Assembly (NCBI GenBank): GCA_038248985.1
Contig: JBBRWV010000088.1
Span: 1-16,097, forward strand
Length of the DNA: 16,097 bases
Origin: JBBRWV01 sp038248985
Lineage (GTDB): Bacteria > Planctomycetota > Phycisphaerae > WQYP01
Direction: 5' to 3'
The position numbers and the translations under genes are program-made. The notes beneath the pieces were generated by a model. It saw only the letters and a list, made by a program, of their open reading frames with translations, was not told the origin of the DNA and did no database searches. Of this stretch, positions 1-7,108 are shown piece by piece. How positions within the stretch are numbered: the first letter of the stretch is position 1; each line of letters starts with the position of its first letter.

Positions 1-1
1 G

Positions 2-1003
2 GGGGTTGTGGGGGTGGTAGGCAGGGGGGAACGGTGTGTGGCGCTACGGGCGGACATGGATGCGCTGCCGGTGCGGGAAAATACGGGGGCAAAGTATGCG
101 TCGAAGTTTCCGGGGTTGATGCACGCGTGCGGGCATGATGGGCACACGGCGATTTTGCTGGGGACGGCGGCGGTGCTGAAGGCGATGGAGGGGGAGTTGG
201 GCGGGACGGTGAAGTTGATCTTTCAGCCGGCGGAGGAGGGCGGGTGCGGGGCGGAGCGGATGGTGAAGGAGGGGGTGCTGGAGAGTCCGAAGGTGGAGGC
301 GATTTTTGGGTTGCATGGTTGGCCGGGGTTGAAGGTGGGCACAGCGGGGACGCGGCGGGGGCCGATGATGGCGTCGGTGGATGGATTTCGGATAACGATC
401 AAGGGTGTGGGGGGGCACGCGGCGGCGCCGCATACGACGGTGGATCCGATTGTGTGCGGGGCGGCGCTGGTGCAGGCGTTGCAGACGATAGTGTCGCGGG
501 AGGGAGATCCGACGGATGCGGCGGTGGTGACGGTGGCGCAGTTCAATGGGGGGCGGACGTTTAATGTGATACCTGAGGCGGCGGAATTGCAGGGGACGGT
601 GCGGGCGTTGAATGAGGGATGGCGGCGGAAGATACTGGCGGCGATTGAGCGGATGAGCGCGGGGATTGCGGCAGGGCATCGGTGCAAGGTGGAGATTGAG
701 TATTTTGGCACGACACCCTGCACGGAAAATACGGGGGCCATGGCGGAGTTTGTGGAGCGGACGGCGCGGGAGGTATTGGGGGCGGAGCGGTTTCAGTGGT
801 TGGAGAAGCCGACGATGTGGGGGGAGGATTTTGCGTTTTATCTGCAGAAGGTGCCGGGGTGTTTTTATGCGTTAGGGGTGCAGCCGGTGGAGCGGGAGGG
901 GTATCCGACGTTGCATCATCCGGAGTATGATTTTACGGATGGGGCGGTGGCGGTGGGGATACGGATGATGAGTGAGTTGGCGGTGAGGTATTTGAGGGGG
1001 TGA
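2..1003 (+). CDS. M20-family metal-dependent amidohydrolase (hippurate hydrolase/N-acyl amino acid deacylase type), 5' truncated
   Basis: This is a cytosolic zinc-type hydrolase that cleaves N-acyl groups from amino acids or similar amides; the exact substrate cannot be read from the sequence. Residues are counted from the GTG at 8. The fragment shows DMDALPV (about 16-22), the ACGHDGHTA metal-binding motif (40-48, Cys41 and His43), the QPAEEGG motif (Glu76/Glu77), LHGW (His103), a dimerisation-domain stretch around GGHAAAPH (135-142) and a C-terminal HHPEYDF motif, so the metal ligands are present. Family members are about 380-400 residues; roughly the first 60 are missing and the frame stays open to the window edge, so the GTG at 8 is not a credible start. 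The gene ends 4 bp before the convergent putative endonuclease, with no terminator visible between them. Codons end predominantly in G, like the other + strand genes. Confidence 0.93.
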   Translation, partial: GVVGVVGRGERCVALRADMDALPVRENTGAKYASKFPGLMHACGHDGHTAILLGTAAVLKAMEGELGGTVKLIFQPAEEGGCGAERMVKEGVLESPKVEAIFGLHGWPGLKVGTAGTRRGPMMASVDGFRITIKGVGGHAAAPHTTVDPIVCGAALVQALQTIVSREGDPTDAAVVTVAQFNGGRTFNVIPEAAELQGTVRALNEGWRRKILAAIERMSAGIAAGHRCKVEIEYFGTTPCTENTGAMAEFVERTAREVLGAERFQWLEKPTMWGEDFAFYLQKVPGCFYALGVQPVEREGYPTLHHPEYDFTDGAVAVGIRMMSELAVRYLRG

Positions 1004-1007
1004 GAGG

Positions 1008-1820
1008 TCAACTGTTTTCCGGGCGATGGTTATAGGATTTGATTTCATCGGTGGAGAGTTGTTCTGGGGGGACGAGGTGGTAGTGCCGTTCGAGGGAAAT
1101 TGCGACGGAGAAATCAGCATCTGCGGCAGGTTGCTCGAGTTCAAATAAGGCAATGGTATTATCCGCCATAAACTGGGCGGCGAGGGGGCGGCAGATCGCG
1201 TTGGGGAATTTGGCGGCGCACATTGCGAAGTCCTGTTCAATTTGAACGGCATTGATTCTGTCTTTACCGCCTTTGGCTTGGACAGGGAAAACATAATGGG
1301 CACCGCGTTTATCCAAACCCACATAGACTTCGTCGGTTTCAACCTGGCCAATATTGGGGGCAGTGGTGCGAAGATGACTTTGAAGGGAATAGCAGGTGAC
1401 GCCGGTGAAGATATCAATCAAGCGGTTGTAACGGAGTTTGGCGAGGAGGGCTTGTTCGTCATTCAGGGCATATTTGGCGATGATGCCGGGGGTGGCATCC
1501 GGGATTTTGGTTTGTGTGAGCAAGGGGTTCGGGGTGACAAGCGTCAGATTGGAAGCGAAGAATACGTAGCGTGAGCGGCCTGCAGGTCGGATGATCCACT
1601 GCTTTCCAGGCGGGCAACACTCACGGATTTTGGGGGGCAGATTGGAGCGGTACCTAAAACTGTAGATTAGGTCGCCGAGGTTTTTGGGGAGTTTTATTTT
1701 GAGTTTGCGGGCGGCGGTTTCGATATCCAAACGTTCGAACGTCACGGCGGATTGTCCGGATTGATAGTGTTGAAAGAAAATATGTTCGAGCAATTTTTCG
1801 TAGCGATTTGGGGGTGACAT
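1008..1820 (-). CDS. Putative type II restriction endonuclease (PD-(D/E)xK-like), partner of the upstream methyltransferase
   Basis: I do not recognise a named family. The 270-residue soluble protein has a helical N-terminal part (about 1-60) and a C-terminal part with a pattern typical of PD-(D/E)xK nucleases. Acidic residues occur in VETDEVYVGL (160-169, Glu161/Asp163/Glu164), followed after a short hairpin by the strand FPVQAKGG (178-185), giving a QxK half-site with Lys183. A helix with QIEQD (193-197) follows. The gene begins 19 bp downstream of the methyltransferase stop on the same strand, the arrangement of a restriction-modification operon. The ATG at 1820 is supported by a GGGAG ribosome site 5 nt upstream. 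Base composition is less GC-rich than in the flanking genes, consistent with transfer. The nuclease role is inference from motif plus context; another DNA-binding partner protein is possible. Confidence 0.6.
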   Translation of the reverse strand: MSPPNRYEKLLEHIFFQHYQSGQSAVTFERLDIETAARKLKIKLPKNLGDLIYSFRYRSNLPPKIRECCPPGKQWIIRPAGRSRYVFFASNLTLVTPNPLLTQTKIPDATPGIIAKYALNDEQALLAKLRYNRLIDIFTGVTCYSLQSHLRTTAPNIGQVETDEVYVGLDKRGAHYVFPVQAKGGKDRINAVQIEQDFAMCAAKFPNAICRPLAAQFMADNTIALFELEQPAADADFSVAISLERHYHLVPPEQLSTDEIKSYNHRPENS

Positions 1821-1839
1821 TCATGCTCCCAATTGAGTA

Positions 1840-3180
1840 TTAAACTGTTTTTCCGGGCCATTCGAGAACGACGACTTCCTCGCGCAATTGTTGGCGAGTC
1901 GCGGTGGCGAGGCGTGTGCGGAAGAGATCAATAGAGACGACGCGGTAGCCAAGCGATTCAGCGATTTCGGCCAGGAGTTGACCGGTGCGAATCATGATTT
2001 GAAGATAGGACGCCTGATCTCCGACAACATAAGCGAGTCGCGCGTGGGGGCGAAGGAGAGGGCGCAGGTCGGCAAGGTGGCGGGCCATACCGCCAAAGTA
2101 GAGTTTTGTAACACGGGCATACAGGCGCTCGAAGCCACTGGTCTTGCCGAGTTCAATGCGGCGATTTTCGATGGCCTCGGCGATTCGTAGTATTTTGGGG
2201 TGTTGGGAAATCCATGCATCATCGGCGTCGGCTTTGTAGACGTTGCGAGTATTGGAGCGAAGGAGTTGTTGTTTAAAATCGCGAAGTTCGGCCTTGTTTT
2301 TGATAAATCCGAGGATGACGGATTCAAGACGGGTGGTACGGGTGTAATCTTTTTCATTGGGGTAGGGGGGAGAGGTAATCACGGCGCTGATGGATTGTGG
2401 TTTGAGGACGTGGACGAGTTGGCGTGAGTCGGCGTGGTGAACATTGCAGCGGACATTTTGGAGGGGGATAAGATTGGTCAGATCTGAGGCGATTTTACGT
2501 ATGCCGTCCATCCAGATATCGATGACTAGGGCATCGGGTTTGGGTTTTCCCACGCCGACTTCGGGTCCAAAATGGAGATTTCCGATGGGGCCCACCAATC
2601 CTTTGGCGAGAGCCAGTAACTCATATTGGCGAAAGGATTTGTCTCTTTTACGATTGATTTTGTCGAGGAGGGTGAGGACTTTGTGAAGCGGTAGAGGACT
2701 AATGGAGTTGGTGAGAAGGATGTCGTGGGCCTCTTCGGAGAGGGCTCGAAGGGGTTGGCTTTGGGCATTGGCAAACAGCGAATTTGGGGAGTCGGAAAGG
2801 CCGGCATTCTTTAGTTGACGGGTGGTGGCGGTGGCAATTTCGGAGGCATGTTGCAGGAGCATTTTTCCAGAAAGGGACCAGTCCGTTTTTACGCGAGAAG
2901 CAAAAAAGGCCATAGGGTTGGCTTCGACGCCAACGGACGGAATGCCGAGCCGCTTGCATTCGACGATGGTGGTGCCAGTGCCACAGAAGGGATCGAGGAC
3001 ACAATCTTTGGGGCCGAGGTCGAAGCGATTCAGGTATTCGCGAACGAGGTGTGCGGGAAAGGAGAGAACGAAGCGATACCAATCGTGAGCGGGAAGATCT
3101 GTGTCGGACAGGTTGTTGGCCTGGCCGTTGGAAATGTGCGGAAACATGCCAAGGTGGGCATATGCGTGTGAAACTGTCAT
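1840..3180 (-). CDS. Site-specific DNA methyltransferase (SPPY type, N4-cytosine or N6-adenine)
   Basis: The enzyme transfers a methyl group from S-adenosylmethionine to an exocyclic amino group of DNA, probably protecting host sites from the nuclease encoded just downstream. The AdoMet-binding motif I is DPFCGTGTT (63-71), followed by GVEANP (84-89). The catalytic motif IV is TSPPYP (269-274). Ser in SPPY is common in N4-cytosine enzymes but not decisive. About 200 residues separate the two motifs, so the order is motif I, long insert (possible target-recognition domain), motif IV. That differs from the usual beta-class order, in which the catalytic motif comes first. A REEVVVLEW stretch (433-441) closes the fold. 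The ATG at 3180 has an AAGGAT ribosome site 5 nt upstream. The 446-residue length looks complete. GC content is lower than in the neighbours, and the gene reads away from the 3181-3539 spacer. Confidence 0.9.
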   Translation of the reverse strand: MTVSHAYAHLGMFPHISNGQANNLSDTDLPAHDWYRFVLSFPAHLVREYLNRFDLGPKDCVLDPFCGTGTTIVECKRLGIPSVGVEANPMAFFASRVKTDWSLSGKMLLQHASEIATATTRQLKNAGLSDSPNSLFANAQSQPLRALSEEAHDILLTNSISPLPLHKVLTLLDKINRKRDKSFRQYELLALAKGLVGPIGNLHFGPEVGVGKPKPDALVIDIWMDGIRKIASDLTNLIPLQNVRCNVHHADSRQLVHVLKPQSISAVITSPPYPNEKDYTRTTRLESVILGFIKNKAELRDFKQQLLRSNTRNVYKADADDAWISQHPKILRIAEAIENRRIELGKTSGFERLYARVTKLYFGGMARHLADLRPLLRPHARLAYVVGDQASYLQIMIRTGQLLAEIAESLGYRVVSIDLFRTRLATATRQQLREEVVVLEWPGKTV

Positions 3181-3322
3181 TTCAATCCTTGTGGCGACGA
3201 ATATTTTGCGTGTGCATGCGATTGGTGTTCAATCCAGCCTATCATACAGCAGTTTTTATGGAGGGGGAGTTTTTATGTTTCAAGTTTTGGGGTTGAAGGT
3301 TAGAGGCTTCGGGGTGGGTGGG

Positions 3323-3372
3323 TTTTTCGAAAATTTAGCGCGCGGGGGAGGAGGTTGGGGGTATTATGAGGG
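3323..3372 (+). repeat. Dispersed intergenic direct repeat, copy 1
   Basis: This block of about 50 bp matches 5211-5261 in the same orientation. The last 21 bp (3352-3372) are identical to 5241-5261; they start AGGTTGGGGG and end TATTATGAGGG. The first 29 bp are similar but diverged (T-run, then AAATTT-like, then GCG and a G-rich stretch). Both copies sit upstream of + strand genes. Confidence 0.6.
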
Positions 3373-3439
3373 AGTCAGGGGATTGGGGGTTCGGGGCTAG
3401 GATTTTGTCGCGAATATGAATATAGACTTTTGTTTTGCG

Positions 3440-3460
3440 GCAACTTTTGTTGCGTTTTTT
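3440..3460 (+). terminator. Weak hairpin plus T-run, terminator-like
   Basis: A perfect 5-bp stem, GCAAC/GTTGC with a TTTT loop (3440-3453), is followed by G and six T. The shape is that of a minimal rho-independent terminator on the + strand, but the stem is short, no gene precedes it on that strand, and the right arm overlaps the candidate -35 of the kinase promoter. It may instead be an accidental or regulatory hairpin. Confidence 0.25.
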
Positions 3461-3478
3461 GGGGGGGGATGTTATATA
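3450..3478 (+). promoter_or_regulatory. Candidate sigma70-like promoter for the hybrid kinase gene
   Basis: TTGCGT (3450-3455) and TATATA (3473-3478) are separated by 17 bp, the optimal spacing, and lie about 60 bp upstream of the ATG at 3540. Each hexamer differs from consensus at one or two positions. The spacer contains an uninterrupted run of eight or more G. Confidence 0.4.
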
Positions 3479-3505
3479 GGTGTAATTACCCTTAAGCATT
3501 TTGAA

Positions 3506-3515
3506 GTTGGCCAAC
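3506..3515. promoter_or_regulatory. 10-bp palindrome, possible operator
   Basis: GTTGGCCAAC is a perfect palindrome between the candidate -10 and the ribosome site of the kinase gene, in a position where a bound repressor or an mRNA fold could act. Chance occurrence is quite possible. Confidence 0.2.
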
Positions 3516-3539
3516 AAGTCTTCGTAATGAGGGAATTGG

Positions 3540-5135
3540 ATGAGCGCTCGCATTCAGAGAAAAATTGAGGGTGTGTATTCGAAGTTGGCGGAATCGGCGA
3601 CCGGGGTCGAGGAGGGGCAGTTTCGGGAAATGCTGGAGGGGTTGCCGACGGGGGCGTACACATGTGATGCGGCGGAATTGATCACGTATTTCAATCAACA
3701 TGCGGTGAAGGCGTGGGGACGTGTGCCGCGGCTGAACGATGAAGAGGATCGATTCTGCGGATCGTTTCGGTTGTATACGGGGGAAGGGGAGCCGCTGCGA
3801 CATGAACAGTGCTGGATGGCGCGGGCGTTGCGGAGTGGGCAGGGCTACAACGGGGAAGAGGTTATTGTGGAGCGGCCGGATGGGAAGCATCTGACGGTGC
3901 TGGCGTATGCGAATCCGATACGGAACAAGGCGGGGCAGGTGGTGGGGGCGGTGACCGTGCTGGTGATCAGCAAGCGGAAGAGCGATGAGGCGGAGTTGCG
4001 GAGGTCGCGTGACAAGGCGGAGGCGTTGAATCGGGCGAAGGATATTTTTCTGGCGGTGCTGAGCCATGAGTTGCGGGTGCCGCTGTCGCCGGTGGGGATG
4101 ACGGTGGCGGCGATGGAGAACGATCCGGAGCTGCCGGAGAAGTTTCGGGAGGGCATGGCGATGATGCGGCGGAACATCGATCTGGAAGTGAAGCTGATCG
4201 ATGATTTGCTGGATGTGAGCCGGGCGATACACGGGAAATTGCGTTTGCAGATGCAGGAGGTGCGGATTCATGACGTGCTGCGGTTCGTGATCAAGAATTG
4301 CATGAGTGAGATCCAGGGGAAGGGGTTGACGGTGGGGACGGATTTTGGGGCGACGCACGATTTGACGAAGGGGGACCCGGCGCGGATCGAGCAGGTGTTC
4401 TGGAACATTTTGCGGAACGCGTCGAAATTTTCTTTGGAGGGGGGAGAGATCTTCATACGCACGTGGAATGCGGGGGAGCAAGTGTGCGTAGAGGTGCAGG
4501 ATGGGGGAGCGGGGATTGCGGCGGAGGATTTGCCGCGGATCTTTGAGGCGTTTAAGCAAGGGGAGGCGCGGGTGGCGCGGCAGTACGGGGGGCTGGGGTT
4601 GGGGTTATCGATTGTGAAAGCGGTGATCGATTTGCATCACGGGACGGTGAGTGCGCGGAGCGAAGGGAAGGGGAGAGGGGCCACGTTTACGGTGTGCTTG
4701 AGGACGGCGACGGTGGAGGGGGGGAAACAAAAGAGCGGGCCGCCGACAACGGAGGGTGCGGGGCGGAGAGGCTCGCGGATATTGCTGGTGGAAGATCATG
4801 TGGACACGGCGACGACGATGGCGCGGTTGATGAAGATGGCGGGCCATGAGGTGGAGGTGGCACATAGTGTGGCGGAAGCGTTGAGGCTGGCGGCGGCGAT
4901 GTCCTTTGATGTGATGGTGAGCGACATTGGGTTGCCGGACGCGACGGGGTACGACTTGATGGCGCAGATACGGGATCAGTATTGCATTAAGGGGATCGCG
5001 GTGAGCGGGTATGGGACGGAGGAGGACGTGCAGCGGAGTCGGGAGGCGGGGTTTGACGAGCATGTGGTGAAGCCGGTGAATGTGCCGCAGTTGGAGGCGA
5101 TTATTCAGCGGTTGGTTGGGGGAGGGGCTTTTTAG
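3540..5135 (+). CDS. Soluble hybrid sensor histidine kinase (PAS-HisKA-HATPase-REC)
   Basis: The 531-residue protein has no membrane segment or signal peptide, so it should sense a cytoplasmic cue. Domains in order: a PAS-like sensor (about 27-145, with the ERPDGKHLTVLAY strand typical of PAS folds); a short coiled coil; HisKA with the phosphorylated histidine in LSHELRVPL (His176); an HATPase domain with N-box (Asn289, Asn293), G1 box DGGAGI (321-326), FEAF (335-338) and G2 box GGLGLGLSI (350-358); a Gly/Pro-rich linker (about 391-411); and a receiver with acidic pair Glu418/Asp419, phosphoacceptor Asp462 (SDIGLP), Ser489 and Lys511. All residues needed for autophosphorylation and intramolecular transfer are present. 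Position +4 from the H-box His is Val instead of the usual Thr/Asn. No DNA-binding output exists, so the phosphate probably moves on to another protein or the receiver self-regulates. The ATG is fixed by GAGGGA 5 nt upstream. Confidence 0.95.
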   Translation: MSARIQRKIEGVYSKLAESATGVEEGQFREMLEGLPTGAYTCDAAELITYFNQHAVKAWGRVPRLNDEEDRFCGSFRLYTGEGEPLRHEQCWMARALRSGQGYNGEEVIVERPDGKHLTVLAYANPIRNKAGQVVGAVTVLVISKRKSDEAELRRSRDKAEALNRAKDIFLAVLSHELRVPLSPVGMTVAAMENDPELPEKFREGMAMMRRNIDLEVKLIDDLLDVSRAIHGKLRLQMQEVRIHDVLRFVIKNCMSEIQGKGLTVGTDFGATHDLTKGDPARIEQVFWNILRNASKFSLEGGEIFIRTWNAGEQVCVEVQDGGAGIAAEDLPRIFEAFKQGEARVARQYGGLGLGLSIVKAVIDLHHGTVSARSEGKGRGATFTVCLRTATVEGGKQKSGPPTTEGAGRRGSRILLVEDHVDTATTMARLMKMAGHEVEVAHSVAEALRLAAAMSFDVMVSDIGLPDATGYDLMAQIRDQYCIKGIAVSGYGTEEDVQRSREAGFDEHVVKPVNVPQLEAIIQRLVGGGAF

Positions 5136-5153
5136 CGAGGGGGTGTTTTTAGT

Positions 5154-5177
5154 CACGAAGGCACGACGGCACGAAGA
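5154..5177 (+). repeat. Short tandem repeat, three 8-bp units (CACGAAGG-like)
   Basis: Three consecutive units read CACGAAGG, CACGACGG and CACGAAGA in the spacer after the hybrid kinase stop, followed closely by a GGTCAGGGG element (5182-5190). It is non-coding. Similar CACGAAGG-type strings occur between genes in other environmental bacterial genomes as far as I recall, but I cannot verify that here. Confidence 0.6.
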
Positions 5178-5210
5178 AAGGGGTCAGGGGGAAGAGGAGG
5201 GGGTAGGGGC

Positions 5211-5261
5211 TTTTAGGGAAATTTTGCGTGGGGTGAGGGGAGGTTGGGGGTATTATGAGGG
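5211..5261 (+). repeat. Dispersed intergenic direct repeat, copy 2
   Basis: This is the partner of the block at 3323-3372; the final 21 bp (5241-5261) are identical between copies. It ends 38 bp before the ATG of the TIGR03790 gene and contains TATTAT, one mismatch from a -10 consensus, but no -35 at a sensible distance. Confidence 0.6.
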
Positions 5262-5299
5262 GGCTGGGGTGTTGGCTTTTTTTTTGAGGGTTATTGGGA

Positions 5300-7021
5300 A
5301 TGGGTTTGATGATGATACGTAGGTTGATGTTGGGGTTGGTGATGATGATGAATGGGGTGACGGCTTGGGGGTTGGAACCAGGGGAGGTGGGGGTTTTGTA
5401 TAACCCGAAGAGTGAAGCGTCGGAGAAGATTGCGCGGCATTATGTGCAGGCGCGGGGGATACCGGAAGAGAATTTGCTGGCGATTACGACGACGCTGGAC
5501 GAGTCGATCAGTGAAGAGAACTATCGGATGACGCTGGTGCCGGCGGTGCGGAAGGCGATCGAGGAGCGGAAGTTGGGGGAGAAGTTGAAGTACCTGGTGA
5601 CGACGCGGGGGATACCGCTGAAGGTGGGAGGGGAGCAGGTATCGGCGGCGGAGGGGAAGGAGTTGGCGGGGTATCAGAAGAAGGCGCAGGAGTTGATCAC
5701 ACTGGGGGAGAAGGCGCTGGAGGATTACGAGGCGATCGCGGTGGAGGACCGGGGGGACCATGAGGGTCGGGGCGAAGCGCGGGGGCGCCCATCGGGGACG
5801 GAGCCGGCGAGCCGACCGGCGACGCGTCCGCGGGAGAAGGTGTCGGCGGCGCGGATGTTGCCGGTGTTGATGCAGGCGGCGAGCAAGGCGGCGTTGCGGA
5901 CGCAGAGGTTGGAGGGGGAGGAGCAGAAGCAGGCGTTTGCGGCGTTGGTGGCGGTGCATGAGCGGGTGTTTGGGATGCGGGGGATGCTGAATACGTTTCA
6001 GGTCGATGCGGCGGTGACGGGGAGTGAGAAAGCGGTGGCGAAGCAGGAAGAACAGTTGAAGCTATTGAAGGCGCTGGAGGAGGAGGAGGCGAAGTTGATG
6101 CCGCTGATTGGGCGGGACGCGATGGCGCGGCAGAAGGTGCTGGTAATTCGGGGGAAGACGCATGGGTTGATCGGGCAGGCGGCGCAGGCGCAGGTGACGG
6201 TGGAGATATTGGGTCGGGCGGAATCGGAAGCGTGCGTGGACAATGAATTGATGTTGATGTGGAATGGTTCGGAGTATCCGCGGACGCGGTGGGTGAACAA
6301 TCCGGTGTGCGTGGAGAATTACAACGGGGAACGGAAGGGCGGGTTGCGGGTGATCGGGGTGTCGCGGCTGGATGGGCCGGACATTGAGAAGGTGATCGCG
6401 ATGATTGATCGGGGGATTGAGGTGGAGAAGGAGGGTCTGGAGGGGATCATGTATGTCGATGCGCGGGGGCTGACGGGGACGGATTCGTATTCGAGCTTCG
6501 ACAAGAATTTGCGATTGACGGCGGAGTATCTGCAGAAGAACAGCGAGCAGAAGGTGGTGCTAGACAATGTGGCGGCGTTGCTGACGGCGGAGAAGGCGCC
6601 GAATGCGGCGTTGTATGCGGGGTGGTACTCGGTGCATTCGTACCGGGATTCGTGTCAGTGGCTGGCGGGAGGGGTGGGGTATCACGTGGCGAGTTTTGAG
6701 ATGACGACGTTGCGGGATGCGAAGGACAAGGGCTGGGCACCGAATTTGTTGACGCGGGGATTTGCGGGGACGTGTGGTCCGGTAACGGAGCCGTATCTGA
6801 ATAGTTTTCCGAAGCCGAGCGTGTTTTTTCCGTTGTTGCTGTCGGGGGAGTTTACGCAGGGGGAGGTGTGGCTGGTGACGTGCCCGTGGGTCAGTTGGCG
6901 TATGGGGTATGTGGGGGATCCGCTGTATAACCCTTTTAAGGCGAAGCCGAAGATTACGGCGGCGAAGTTGAAGGAAGATGTGCGGATGCGGAGAGCGTGG
7001 GAGATTTTGCGAGGGAAGTGA
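5300..7021 (+). CDS. Secreted TIGR03790-family protein with a ~200-residue central insertion
   Basis: This is a conserved protein family of unknown function found in planctomycetes and related bacteria. The start ATG at 5300 lies 9 nt after GAGGG; a TTG at 5294 is too close to it. The N-terminus is a Sec-type signal (MIRR, then a hydrophobic LMLGLVMMM, cleavage around residues 22-26). Family signatures are at both ends: EPGEVGVLYNPKSEASEKIARHY-like start (26-48), RGIPEENLL (52-60), the TTRGIPLKV strand (101-109), and a C-terminal block AGTCGPVTEPYL (489-500), PSVFFPLLLSGE and WRMGYVGDPLYNPF (533-546). Between about 113 and 310, where the family normally passes directly to a VDNELMLMW-like strand (313-321), there is a long charged helical insertion. 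It contains a low-complexity linker RPSGTEPASRPATRPRE (163-179). The product is probably exported; its role is unknown. It sits alone between two sensor kinases. Confidence 0.85.
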   Translation: MGLMMIRRLMLGLVMMMNGVTAWGLEPGEVGVLYNPKSEASEKIARHYVQARGIPEENLLAITTTLDESISEENYRMTLVPAVRKAIEERKLGEKLKYLVTTRGIPLKVGGEQVSAAEGKELAGYQKKAQELITLGEKALEDYEAIAVEDRGDHEGRGEARGRPSGTEPASRPATRPREKVSAARMLPVLMQAASKAALRTQRLEGEEQKQAFAALVAVHERVFGMRGMLNTFQVDAAVTGSEKAVAKQEEQLKLLKALEEEEAKLMPLIGRDAMARQKVLVIRGKTHGLIGQAAQAQVTVEILGRAESEACVDNELMLMWNGSEYPRTRWVNNPVCVENYNGERKGGLRVIGVSRLDGPDIEKVIAMIDRGIEVEKEGLEGIMYVDARGLTGTDSYSSFDKNLRLTAEYLQKNSEQKVVLDNVAALLTAEKAPNAALYAGWYSVHSYRDSCQWLAGGVGYHVASFEMTTLRDAKDKGWAPNLLTRGFAGTCGPVTEPYLNSFPKPSVFFPLLLSGEFTQGEVWLVTCPWVSWRMGYVGDPLYNPFKAKPKITAAKLKEDVRMRRAWEILRGK

Positions 7022-7096
7022 GAGAGGGGATTTCCGATAATTGCGGGCGTGGCGTGGGAGGCGCTTAAGTAGGGGGAGGGACGATCCGATGGTGAC

Positions 7097-7102
7097 AAGG
7101 AA
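7097..7102 (+). promoter_or_regulatory. Ribosome-binding site deciding a GTG start
   Basis: AAGGAA lies 6 nt before the GTG at 7109. The downstream alternative ATG at 7121 has only a weak AGGT three bases away, so the GTG is preferred. Confidence 0.6.
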
Positions 7103-7108
7103 TGAATC

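Larger units (their letters stand above)
3181..3539. other. Divergent intergenic regulatory spacer (359 bp)
   Basis: This spacer lies between the divergently read methyltransferase (-) and hybrid kinase (+) and has no convincing gene. It holds, left to right: a TATGAT -10-like hexamer on the minus strand at 3246-3241, about 60 nt upstream of the methyltransferase ATG, without a good -35; copy 1 of a dispersed repeat (3323-3372); a short hairpin followed by six T (3440-3460); a sigma70-like promoter (3450-3478); a 10-bp palindrome (3506-3515); and the kinase ribosome site GAGGGA (3529-3534). Short open frames here are start-poor and low-complexity, and I do not call them. Confidence 0.6.

Noticed and set aside
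8..1003. M20 gene complete from the GTG at 8
   Set aside because: The frame stays open to the window edge, and about 60 family residues before DMDALP are missing, so it is truncated.
3051..3400. Small + strand frames in the methyltransferase upstream region
   Set aside because: They have no homology-like pattern, overlap the methyltransferase start and a repeat, and lack consistent ribosome sites.
3492..4559. 355-residue open frame on - opposite the hybrid kinase
   Set aside because: Arg/His/Pro/Leu-rich shadow of a well-supported kinase.
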